From positions 186,001 to 250,000 of the forward strand of contig NC_030850.1 of the NCBI RefSeq assembly GCF_000208745.1: DNA of 64,000 nt, in the 5' to 3' direction. Of this stretch, positions 48,446 through 60,400 are shown in pieces. Each line of letters starts with the position of its first letter. Position 1 is the first letter of the stretch. The notes under the pieces were generated by a model. It saw only the letters and a list, made by a program, of their open reading frames with translations. It made no database searches and was not told where the DNA came from. Both the position numbers and the translations under genes were made by a program. The stretch is from Theobroma cacao (Eukaryota; Streptophyta; Magnoliopsida; Malvales; Malvaceae).

Positions 48446-51400
48446 GGTGGTCAAATGAAGAAAGGGATTAACGATGTCGGCCCCGCCACATCATTTTCAT
48501 GACCCTCCCTCCACCTGTACGTGTATTGATTGTGTTCTATTTTTTTTTTTCTCTTGGTTTGTGACATTTCTAATAAGATTTATTTTTTGATTAATGATTA
48601 ACTAAATGTAAAGTAATAACTATTTGTGAGGGAATGGCGTGGGCGAGGGAGTTTTAACTGCGATAACAGAAACCGGTCGTACTTGTGTTACATAATGTGT
48701 TTTATGCTCACTTTTAATCAATGCTTACAAATCATGATTAACAGCAACACCATAATCAAGAAATGGTGAAGATCCTGCTATTCTGCTGAAAGCCTTGAAT
48801 CCTTCCTTTCTGTGTGTCATCTAGTCATGTAAAAAGACCTTGAAGATCAACTTGGGTGAATGCTTTGTAGTAGAAAGTAGAAAAGGGTTGGTACCTACTT
48901 AAAAACTCAACTCGCCTATTGAGCTCGTGACTTCTTAGGGCGTCTCAACGTCTTTTTTGCAGTTTTGTTGTCATGCACAGTGGTAGAGGACAATTATCCT
49001 CTCTCAGAATGTAATAACATCTTACTTAATATGAGATTGAAACATTATATTTATTTGTTTTGAAATACTTAATGTGACATTATTTTTGTTGCTTTCGGCT
49101 ACCTTCCCCACCTAAGTACCTTCCCTTTGAAAGTGCCCGTTTTAATATGATTTAATTATAAAATTATAATTTTTTTTAAAAAAATTAATTTGTTAAAATG
49201 TGTAATATTTATGTTTATAAACTTGTTAAAATTTTTTAATTATCGTATGTGAAACATTTTTTTTATTTATTTTTAAATATTTGAAGTGACGCGTTACATT
49301 TACAATTACAAGTAGCAAAGGAGGTCCATTGGTGCTCTTCCATCTGTTTAGTTGTCACGGGCGTTCCTATTTGATAGCAAATTGCAAGGTCCAAATACTA
49401 AATGCTATTTATTTATATACGGACTGGATTGGACTTGGGGGTCTCCCACTAACCTTTAATAGGACGGCTGGTGCGGCTGCGAGGAACTACCCCTGGTGGG
49501 CCTAGTGAGGTGATTTTGGGTCGTTTTTTCGGAAGAAAAAACAGTGTAGCGAATGGAGTTCGAGTTCCCGTTACTCGTTGGAATAACGTTTTGGAACTCA
49601 TTTCAGGTCATCATATTCTTCTGCGCCGCTACTCTGTGGGTTGGGCCTGAATGCCTAGGACTAGGAGCCGAGGGAGAAGAAAGCATATACTGCAGGGGAA
49701 AAGAGTAATGCATGTCATGAGTAAACCCTGACCCTGAGACTGCCTTTGGTTTATAACTTTATGCTCTCGCTTCTTTTTAAACACAAGGTTTCATTTTGCT
49801 TGGCTTGGGCGATTGTCTTCCTTACGCATTGGATTTGGTCAGCTGATAGGTGGGACTGGACCCAGTCATAAAACATCAACAATTGACGGATAACCAAGAA
49901 ACGTAACACGCCCTTCTGCTCTAACAATTTGTGATAAAACGCAGGCAGCTCCAGTTCAAATCAACATCTTTCCCAAATCCTGTCAGATTGGATTGAGATT
50001 AAGATTCACACACAACTCTTTTTTGCTTTTTCGGGTTTCCAGATTTACCCTTAAGAATCAAGAACAGGGCAATCGAGTTTCTTGCACCCTGTTCTCAACC
50101 ACAATGTCAAACGTTTCCTTGCGCTGCACATGATCACAGGTGGTTCTTAAATCATAACATGTGAATGATAGTTGTCAAACTTTGGGTTTAGTCCGATTAA
50201 GTTCTAACTCATAAATTTATCAGTAACGAATCTCGGACACGCATACTCTGTGTGTTTTCTGCCATTTGACTTTTTGACATCTACTTTTGAATGTCCGTGC
50301 AAAAACTCGGAGATCCCGATACAGCTGTGTTTAAATTAATTACTAGACTAGAATAGACTAGATTCACCAAGTACAATATCTGAAAATAGTCCGGAGAAAA
50401 TAAAATGCAAAGCAAAGGTGGCACTGCAGATCAACCCACTTGCTCCGGCTGGAAGCATGAGCACAGATGACATGTAAAGTCAAGAAAATGTTGCCGCTTA
50501 AGTTTGATAACAACGTGCGTCTGCTATTCTCAGTCTCGGGATGGAAGAGTCTCAAGACGGAGCCAGAGTCTTCTCCAGTGCAAACTCGCTTAAATCATTG
50601 AGTTCATGTATTGCATTCAACTATTAAGAGACCTACACATATAATTAAAGGACTTCTTCTCTATCTCTACCTATAGAGAAAACTTTTGAGCATATATACT
50701 TCTGCAATTTTGTTAAAACTTTGAACTTTTCACAATCAAGGCATGGCCTGAAGCAGAGTCGCGGGCATGCCATTAACTGACAAGCACTTCTATCCCTGAC
50801 CAAAACCAATCAAAAGAAGCATCACATTGCTACAGTTCAGCAACGGTCAGCATGTCCAAGATGAACCCAAGACAAAGATTTCTCAATTCATTAAATTACA
50901 GCAAGATAGTGAGAAAAAGGGCAAGTCCTTTGTTGAAGAACTATCATTATAGGTGAAAGAGACTACTGATTTTCATAAAAAAAAAAAAAAGGTGAAAGAG
51001 ACACCATTTCTAGATGATCGATTGCTATGGTGTCTCTATTTTTGAGCAACATCCGCTTCAAAGATATCCTTCATTAAACTCATTAGATTATGAAAATTGT
51101 TTCTGTATCCATCACTAGTGCATCTAATAACCAACAATAAGGAATTTCATACAGCGATAATTTAAAATAAATGAGAACAACCATAAAAGGAAATAGATAA
51201 CGGAGAACTATAATGAATCAGCTGCTAAGAACAATACCCACGGCATTAAAGTTTTGATACATCTAGCATCATCCCAGAAAGCAGGATCAATAAGCAAAAA
51301 ATTAAAAAGGAACCATCTAAATTTATTGCATTCCTCTTTATCTGAACTTCATTTTATGCAGCAAGCACTATTAGTAAAGTGTAGAGGCAAGCAATTGAAC

Positions 51401-51549
51401 ATTCAAATATACATTCTGTCAATTCAACTTCGTTACAAAACCAGAGATGAGCAAAAAGATAAATGAAGTAAAGTCATTCCTATAAAAAGAGAATCAAGAA
51501 ACCTACCTCAGATTAACTTCTATCATTGAAACCACCTGCAATTTGAACA
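48446..51549. other. Spacer downstream of SRPK; right end probably 3' UTR of the minus-strand gene
   Basis: No coding region recognised. 48446-48700 is likely the SRPK 3' UTR. 49020-49320 is AT-rich. From about 50350 to 51549 the sequence may belong to the 3' UTR of the gene ending at 51550: around 51498-51530 a stretch is bounded on the minus strand by ttgcag and gtaggt, consistent with a 3' UTR exon. Contains an A run at 50979-50991. Confidence 0.5.
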
Positions 51550-52701
51550 TTATGATTGCATGACTTTGTTTTGTTTGATACATGCAGGGGCCTTGTAATC
51601 CTGGCATTTCCAAATAGGTGTGCCTTCAATAGAAATAACACCATCAGTGGAGGGCTCCAGAGAAAACAAGGGCTTAACAGCAGCACTCGGATTACCCATG
51701 TTCTTTTCCGTCAATGGAGAGCTCTTAGTAATCGTCTCTTCCTTGGGATTCACTCGATCCCTAAAGGAACAAATGCTTAAGGGCAACTTCTTTAGCTTAA
51801 CTCTGCCCCTCCTTTTACCAGGGGAATACACATCTTCACAAGCCTTTTCCTTTGACTGATTTGATTCTGCTTCACCATTATCCAACTCCGATTGCCCAGA
51901 CTTTTCATATTTGGTTCCCTTTGCTTCTGCTTTAACTGACTCCTGAATGGAGTCCTCAGAATCAATTTCGCCTGCTACAGTATCTCCATTGCATGTAGAA
52001 GACTGGCTTCCTCCCAATACTATACCCCCATTGTAAATCTTAGTTTTCTCAAGAGTTGGCAAGCTCTTGGGCCTTTTATGTTTATGACCTTTCCATTCAG
52101 AAGTTGGTGAATTCTTCGAGATTCTTGGAGAACTGTTGATTGCTCGGTGCAGTCTATGGGCTAACTCTTCATCTGTCCTATTATTCTCGATTGGTTGGTG
52201 TTTTTTGTATAAGAGTTGAACTGGAACATGCTTCTTGAGCTTATTCTTTTTCAGGTATCTGTCCTTACTAACTGTTTCTTCAGAAAAAGTTGCTACCAAG
52301 TCCAAAGCACTCTTAGCTGCAGCGACAGCTTTAGCTGCAATTGCAGCCTTCTCCTCTGCAGCAGCTCTAGCAGCCTCTGCGGCCTTAGCAGCAGCAATTG
52401 CTGCTACTCTTGAGGCCGCCAAAATCTCCTCCGGAGAAAGATTTGGGTTATTGATATGAGAACTCAATAAATTATTAAGATGGGTATTAACATCGCTTGA
52501 AGAAGTAGAAGGTGAAGGTGAGGGTGAAGGTGAGAGTGACGGTGAAGGAAGAGATGAAGAAGAAGAAGCAACTGTAGGCTGATCTGAAGAACCATTGGCA
52601 TTTGAAGCCTGTTTTTTGAATCCAGCAAGCAGGCGCTTCCGAGGAGGCAGAAGGACATCGGCATCCAAGTGATTGATATCACAAATGTTAGCCTCCATCA
52701 T
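51550..52701 (-). CDS. Plant-specific protein of unknown function (counterpart of At2g17540/At4g35510 by position)
   Basis: Uninterrupted coding exon of 383 aa starting MMEANICDINHLDADVLLPP. I recognise no enzyme domain. Visible parts: a conserved-looking N-terminus (ADVLLPPRKRLLAGFKKQ), a Ser/Pro-rich stretch at about 46-70, an Ala-rich helix with regularly spaced Lys/Glu at about 93-130 (coiled-coil-like), basic clusters (KKNKLKKHVP, KGHKHKRPK, PGKRRGRVKLKKLP) that could be nuclear localisation signals, and a C-terminal segment ISIEGTPIWKCQDYKAPAC. No signal peptide or membrane span. Probably nuclear, by inference from the basic clusters. A 5' UTR intron is likely: on the minus strand a GT donor at about 53366 (atcag/gtattg). 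It is transcribed away from MLH3. Confidence 0.85.
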   Translation of the reverse strand: MMEANICDINHLDADVLLPPRKRLLAGFKKQASNANGSSDQPTVASSSSSLPSPSLSPSPSPSPSTSSSDVNTHLNNLLSSHINNPNLSPEEILAASRVAAIAAAKAAEAARAAAEEKAAIAAKAVAAAKSALDLVATFSEETVSKDRYLKKNKLKKHVPVQLLYKKHQPIENNRTDEELAHRLHRAINSSPRISKNSPTSEWKGHKHKRPKSLPTLEKTKIYNGGIVLGGSQSSTCNGDTVAGEIDSEDSIQESVKAEAKGTKYEKSGQSELDNGEAESNQSKEKACEDVYSPGKRRGRVKLKKLPLSICSFRDRVNPKEETITKSSPLTEKNMGNPSAAVKPLFSLEPSTDGVISIEGTPIWKCQDYKAPACIKQNKVMQS

Positions 52702-54488
52702 TCCTCTTCCAATTAATTAAGATCTTAAACACCAAACGATAGGTAATTCTCTACATGGATAATCCAACCGCTCCAATCGCTACCACTCTAAGACATCAAT
52801 AACCATAGGCTCAGTGTTAAATGGCAAACAAAACCCAGAAAAGAATCTGAATTCTCTGGCAAAATGATAAGAATCATAATAATAAAAAAACTAGTCAGAA
52901 AACACAGCAAATTCAGAAAAGCGTATAGATTTAAGAAGTAGCAGGAAATTCAACCTATTTTAAAAGATAAATCGGAATTGAAATATGTTTCATTAGTTGC
53001 CAATGGCATAAAGAATGAAAATTTGAAAACCCTACAGATTCTGTAAAATCAGAACCTCCGTAAAACCAATGAATAACAATAGAAAGTGAACAAATGATGA
53101 TTAAGCAATGAAAATAAAATACCCAAGCTGAAGATTTTGTTGGAACAGACGGTACCATCCAAACAAAACGAAAGCAACCAAGTTTCAAGATGAAAGCGAT
53201 CAAAACAATGGAAAATCTCGCGTAGACTCATAAAGGGAAAGGAGAGAATTATATCAAGGCTAACGTAACGTCAAGCGGAAATGCAAAGCAGAAGCCTGAT
53301 TTCAACCAAATTGCGTTATGCAAACGAAAACAGAGTTGAGTTAAAAAGGTTGAATTTTGATTCAATACCTGATCATTTATCCGGGGGGTTGGTTGGTTGG
53401 TGTCCCAGAGAAAGAGAGAAAGAGAGAGTTGAGAAGAAGGAAATTAGGGTTCTTTCTTTTTATTTTTCTATATATTTGTGTTAGTTTTGATTTGGAGGTG
53501 AGAGAGAGAGAGAGAGAGAGAGGGAGGTGGGGAAGAAATCCAGGGTAGGGGAGGAAAAAACCGAAGATGTTGTTTTGTGTTAATATATTCTACTGCTATT
53601 TACTACTACTACTACTTACTATTAATAATGTCAGAGAGAATTTTCCATTGGTTCTTCCACTAGTTTCACTGCCCCATTCCCTAAATTTCTTTCTTTTCCT
53701 TTTATCTTTCCTTACCAATGGCACAGGCCAATTCTGTTTTCTTACTGCTGTCCTTGCTTTTCTTCTCTAATTACGATATTGCCAATTGCGCATCACTGGA
53801 AACATTCAAATAACTACTTCTTCTCACCATCCTCTTCCTCCATTGTAAGTGGCTTTTCCAAAACTCATACTCTGTTTTTCCCGCAGGAATTTCAGATTGT
53901 TTATTCATCACATCATTCCACTTCTTTCAAAGAGAAAAATCGCCTACTCCTAGTCACGGTGTTAAGGAAATACTTCTTATTTTTTCCCCGGGTAATTTCG
54001 TAAATAGGGAAAGCAGCTAGCCCCGAAAAAGGAATCCCAACTGCAGTATATTTTTATATTTATGATGTATAAATGCTTTTTACACGTGTCCGCCACAACC
54101 AAACTGAAAACTCTCCGCACGAGTGGTCCGAATCATTGCCTGCCACCCGCTTACCGAATATTGCCACGTCACCCTGGTGGCTTTGTGCTTAAACAATTTT
54201 AACGACTTCACTCTTCCCGCGCACGATAGCCCAGCCTCCGGCCGACGGCCGCGAATCCTTAAACCCTAACTACATTTCTCCAGAGTGTTTTTTTTTTCTC
54301 GGCAATCAAACGGAACAGGTTTTTTTTTTTCCTTTCTTTAATAGGACCTTGATTGGCAATTCCTCGAGCAAGCTATTGCTTTTTTTTCTTTTAGGATTCG
54401 TGAGGCGCTCTTCTTTTTTGAATTCAATGCGGAAAGGTTTTGGGGAAAAAAAATAGAAATTTTTAGGATTGATTTGATAGCGTACAGT
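52702..54488. promoter_or_regulatory. Shared upstream region of the divergent unknown gene and MLH3
   Basis: The left part (to about 53550) is probably 5' UTR and 5' UTR intron of the minus-strand gene, with a GA repeat at 53500-53522. The right part holds the MLH3 promoter: a telo-box AAACCCTAA at 54261-54269 and an E2F-like CTTCCCGC at 54213-54220 (one mismatch to TTTCCCGC). These motifs are known from replication and cell-cycle promoters; activity here is inferred. Confidence 0.5.
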
Positions 54489-57400
54489 ATGGGGAGCATT
54501 AAGCCCTTGCCAGAGGCTGTTCGTAGTTCGGTGCGTTCTGCCATTATATTGTTTGACTTGACTAGGGTTGTGGAGGAGCTCATTTTCAACAGCCTCGATG
54601 CTTCTGCTTCAAAGGTCATTAATTTTCCGAAAATAACTGATAAACAATGCGCGAGATTTGCACTTGAACGAGGGATGTATGTTAAGAGTGGCGGTTTCTT
54701 TAATTGTTTCAGGTGTCAGTCTTTGTAAGTGTCGGGAGCAGCTATGTCAAAGTGGTGGATGATGGTAACCACTTTTATGCCTTTCCTTTTTGAAAGTTTG
54801 AACAGAGTACCACATCCACTTTTCATGCTTAATTTGCCTTTCTTATATGCTTTCAGGATCTGGTATATCTCGTGATGGATTGGTGTCACTGGGAGAAAGA
54901 TATGGTCAGTTGTGTAATACACTTTTCTATTTTGCTTTTTATTTCCTGTATTTTCCCAGATGGATGTGAATTTGCTCTCTCACAAACTCACAATTTATTA
55001 TGCATTGGCAGTAACATCAAAGCTTTACCATCTGGGTGATTTGGATGCTGCCAGCAGGAGCTTTGGCTTTCGGGGAGAAGCACTGGCTTCTATATCTGAT
55101 GTAGCCTTGGTGGAAATAATAACAAAAGCTTACGGAAAGCCAAATGGGTACCGCAAGGTCATTAAGGTATTTACAGTGACTAGTTTGTGAGAAAATGCAT
55201 TTTTTTTGCTATTCATTTCAATTTGGATTGCAATTATCTTTTCCTTGGTTCTTGTCTTTGCAGGGATCCAAGTGTTTGTATCTTGGAATTGATGATGATA
55301 GGAAAGATGCAGGTACAACAGGTAAGACCCTCTTCTGGTGTCTGTGCTTTTGTTAGCACATAAGGATTGTTGCTTTGCTCGAAGACATATTCATGCCTTT
55401 TAATGTTGAAATCTTCTGTGCACCAGAGAGATGTGTTTGCCTTACTTTCTCAGCTTTTGATTTTAGCCCTAAGAGAGCAGAAATGGTTCTAGCTTTGAAG
55501 TTATAAAACAAATAAACGATCAGTTAGGTAATCCTAAGTATTAGGAGATGACTCTGATGGGTGCAAAAGCACTTAAAATCTCACCTATTAGAATATTGGT
55601 AGAATCGAGAACGGTAAAGCTCCTTAAAGTAGGTGTGATCAACCTCATACAACAGCATGAATTATTTACAACTTACCTAACTAACAAATTATTTACATAT
55701 TATTTACGACAGCATGAATAGGATTTTCCCCTTTTATCCTCCCTCCCCCCAACAAAATGAAGAAGACTCGCTTCTATTCTTTCTATTTTTCTTTTCTTCA
55801 TTGACTAATGTCTTGATTCCATGCAGTTGTCGTGCGTGATTTATTTTACAACCAACCTGTTCGGAAGAAGCATATGCAATCCTGGTTTGTCTTTTCAATC
55901 TCCAGTTCCTGGTTTCCTTTATAATTATATTATAGTTTGTGAAGATAGTTCTTGGTTGCTCCTTGTTAAATGATTATTATACGCATGTGCTCTGCTCTGA
56001 ATTGGTGTGCCTGTGACTTGTACTGCTGAATTTGAAGCCCTAAGAAGGTGTTGCACTCAGTTAAAAAGTGCGTATTCAGAATGGCCCTTGTGCACCCAAT
56101 GGTTTACTTCAATGTGATTGATATTGAAAGGTATCTTCTTGTCAAATTTCTCAGTTGGAGCTCCATCACTTCTATTCTTTTTCTATTTTTAACTTTATTT
56201 ATTTGTTGAATTAAGTGAGGATGAGCTTCTCAGTACGCATCCTTCCTCTTCTCCTTTGTCACTTTTAATGAGTGGTTTTGGGATTGAGGACTGTACCTCT
56301 CTGCAGAAGCTGAATGCTGATGATGGTTCCCTCAAGCTTTCTGGCTACATAACTGGCTCCTGGGACAATTTTGCTGTTAAGGTAGAATAATTATTTTGAT
56401 TAACTAAAGAAGTATCTTCATAATTTTATTCTTATAGATCCATTCTTTTAATATTCTGTTCTTTTCTGGCAGGCCTTTCAATTTGTTTGTATCCATTGAA
56501 TATCTGATGCCAATGGTGGGTTAGTCAATATATAGATATTGCATATCATGAATGTGGTTTTGGACCTTCACAATGTCAGATATCAATTCAAGGTTTGTCT
56601 GCAAGGGTCCCATTCATAAGTTGCTGAACAACTTGGCCACTAGTTTTGAGTCTTTAGATTCAAAGAAGGCTAACAACTGGACCAAGAAAGGAAAGAGGAG
56701 TAGACCTCAAGTATTTCCGTCCTACATACTGAATATTAGTTGCCCTCCTTCTTTCTATGATTTAACCTTAGAACCATCAAAGACATATGTTGAATTCAAG
56801 GTAATATTCAGTCTAATTATGAACTGTAATTTAGTTTGCATTGTCTGTGTGACTTAATACTAAAAGCATTTTGTTTTAAGGGAGGAACCTTGTATTGCAT
56901 CCAATCAAAATTATGTTTTTTCAAACCATTTGAAAGCTACTTTAAACCCTTTCATGACTTCAGAACAAACTAGTGATTGCATGTTTCTGATGTGTTAAAA
57001 TATGGACAGAATTCTCTTACTGCTTTCTGTAATAGATTACAGGGTGTATGGAAAGGGACTCTGCACTTAAATTAGACATACTTTACCTTTTTTCTTTGGG
57101 CATACTATATGATTTCATTATGTGGAATAGTATTTTGCTCTTTTCATAGGATTGAGTATTATTAATTGTTTAGTTGCCTTTAAAAGCTCATTTATTTAAT
57201 CCCGTACTTTCCACATATTTAATACAGTGATGATGTTATTTTAGCCTTTTTATGGTAACATGACATATTGGACTATTAGGAACTTTGGAAAGTTGTTAAT
57301 TCGGGAACAAATTATCTCACTCTTCTTTTGTTTGTTGCTGTCTGCCAGGATTGGGCATCTATACTTACCTTAATTGAGAAGACAATTCAACACCTCTGGA

Positions 57401-60400
57401 GGAAAAATATTTGTCGTGGTACACTCTCGGCCACAAAAACTGCTTATTATCGTTGTATGACCTTTTATCAATTCTTAATCTGTTTCTTATCAAATCCTTT
57501 AATCATGCAGCCAATGGATTAGGACAAGCTGAAACTTTGAAGGAAGATGACAATATCTTACATGTGGAAGAAGGTGTCCTTCAGTATTTTATTTTCCAAA
57601 CATCTTCTTTTGAGACATTGATGTGGCTGAACATATCCAATTATGCTCTTGCATGAAGTTATTGTCTTTTGCATGCTATCTCTCTGTTATACTTCATTTA
57701 TGATTTTACTTTTTCTTCTGTAGATTTTTTTGATGAAGGACCATCTGTGGACTCAGAATTTGCAACAAGGAAACGTTGGACTCAAAAATATCGGCCTTCT
57801 TCTTCATTAGAGAAGCTAACAACAGATCATTTGTTTCTTACAGACCATGAAGATATTCCATTTGAGGAGTGCCATGTGAATAATGCACAATTTAGAGATC
57901 AACAAAACAATATGAAATTTGTTCATTGGACTGACTATTCTTTTCAAAGTTGGGATGATTCCCTTGTCAAAGGCACATCCTCAGTATTTGAAAGGAGTGA
58001 TTGTTGTCTTTTGACAACTAATAACAATTCTTTAGTTGAGGATTACTTCTTGGAAAATAGATTCACTGCTTCAGGAAGATCAAACTGTCATGTGAACAAC
58101 AATGGTATATGTTCAAAGTTAGGTAATGCATCCGATGTGGTTGAGAGTGATGTGACCAATGGAACAGATAGGAACATATTTCCTTTTGATTATCATGAAC
58201 ATTACAATGACTCACAGTTCAGAAAGAATATCAGCAAGCCTTTTCTGCAAAGTTGCTCCTCCCAAAGAACCTTGCCACTTGACAGGGAGTTGGTTGAAAG
58301 TGAGAAAGGAATTGAACCACCAATGGATAGCTTTAAGACCAAAGCGAAGCAGGTTTGCTCAAATGAAAGGTTCAATATGCTGAAAACTGATTCCAGTGAT
58401 CAGACCATGTGGCAGGATGGAGGACCATGCGGTCAAATTTATCCCAAACTTGTAAGTAAAGGTGGGATTGCTAGAGATTTGGATGTTCTAACAAGGGCTT
58501 CTGCCAAATCGTTCCTGTCATGTGGAGATGTCTCTATTGAAGAGAATGGCCTTCCATCTGATTCAGTCACACCAATAGAAAAAACTGGCTCTGGTCATCA
58601 GTCCTTAAGTTCTGAATGGTGTTCAGGAACCTCTAATCCCTTTGAGCAGTTCAGTTATAAAAATCCAATTGAAGGGTGCTTCAGATCTGAAGAAAGGACC
58701 AACTTTGGGCATTTCTCTGCTGGTGAAGATGAGGACTACCAATTTAGCTTTGACCTAATCTCAAGGAGCTCCAGCCAAGAAAAATGCATCTATGATTGTC
58801 CAAACACTGGACTAGAAATTGACTATGCCAAATCTAGTAGAGATTTTCATGGATTCCTTCAACAATACAATCTAAATCATACATTTTCTCCAGAAGATTC
58901 CAATGTAGCAATTGAAGAGAGAGACTGGTTGTGTACAGACTCAAGTATTAATGAATATAAAAGACAAATCGATTGGTTTCAATATCAAGATGTTGAACAA
59001 AATCCTATTCCTAAAGAAAGAGCAAGAAGAAGCCAGTCAGCTCCTCCATTTTGCAGCTACAAGAGGAGGTTTATCTCCTTACATCATTGTTTGGCATCAG
59101 GGGAACCCACTTTTAGTGAAGTCCGTGGTCCATTCACTTCTCCAGGTGTTTTTCATGATGTACATTTCAGTTCAAAGGACTGGCCTGATAATGTAGTATA
59201 ATTAATGTCTGAATTTTGCAGAGATTGGTGAGAAGAAGCCTCCCCAACAATCTTCTGGTGTGGACAATCTACATTTTGAACCAAGTTTTGGAAAGAATAG
59301 GTACTGCAAATTTTGTATCTCCTTACAGAAAATGTTACTGAAACTTAATTTTTCTCACTTTTTTTATTGGTTGAATCAATATTCTTATTTTGGCTTGCTG
59401 CAGATCAAATATGAATAACAAGCCAAACATGGTGTTCAGCACTGTAGTTCGAAAATGTGAAGACATTGAACAACCTCATTGCCTAGAGGGTCCTGAATCA
59501 GCTCCGGTGCAAGGTAATTCTGTTCTTTTGGTAGAAGTCATACTTTCATTTGAGTTTAAGTTCTTATGACACAATTGATATTGATTCTGTAGTGTGTGAA
59601 CTTGAAGAGGATGAGAGTTTAACAACATCTTAATAGATTTGATAGACATGGAATGCAGAATTCTTTTTTTTTTTTTTTCCAAACAAGGAAAAACTTTAAG
59701 TACTGCTCAATAGAACGGCCCTTACTTTTTTTTATTTTTACGTACTTCAGTATTTATCTCAAAGGGAAATCAGGATCCAGCAAATTCTGGAACCAAATGG
59801 CGGAGTGGTTTTGCACAGAATACAGTTGGGTATTTTTACAATTTTAATCAATTATTTTTGCCGCTCATGAGTTTTCAGCTCTAGATATATTCACTAGTGG
59901 TCAATAATATTTACTGTTAAATTAATGCAGAGCAACAGCAAATTATGTGATATTGACTATGAATATAATGTACTTGACATTGCGTCCGGATTGCCCTTTG
60001 TTGCCACTAAATCATTGGTTCCTGAATCTATCAATAAGAATTGTCTCAGAGATGCCAAGGTTCTGCAACAGGTGGATAAGAAATTCATCCCAATTGTAGC
60101 TGGCGGAACACTTGCTATTATTGATCAGGTCCTATACCTGCATATTTTATATTCCTTGAACATAAATGTTGCCTTGGGCATGCATTTTCTGCTTTAAATA
60201 TTGCAGCATAGGTTTCTAGCTGAAAAATGGTATCTTAAGTTTGTGTATAACAACAAATTGACAAATATCGTATCTTGGATTTACCATTTATTAGATGGTG
60301 ATCTCAAAAGAAATAGAGGTTCCTTAATGGGCATCTGACTAAGTAGAAAGAAAGAGAGGTCAATTAGTCATGATGAAGGTCATTTGAATATTACTGACCT

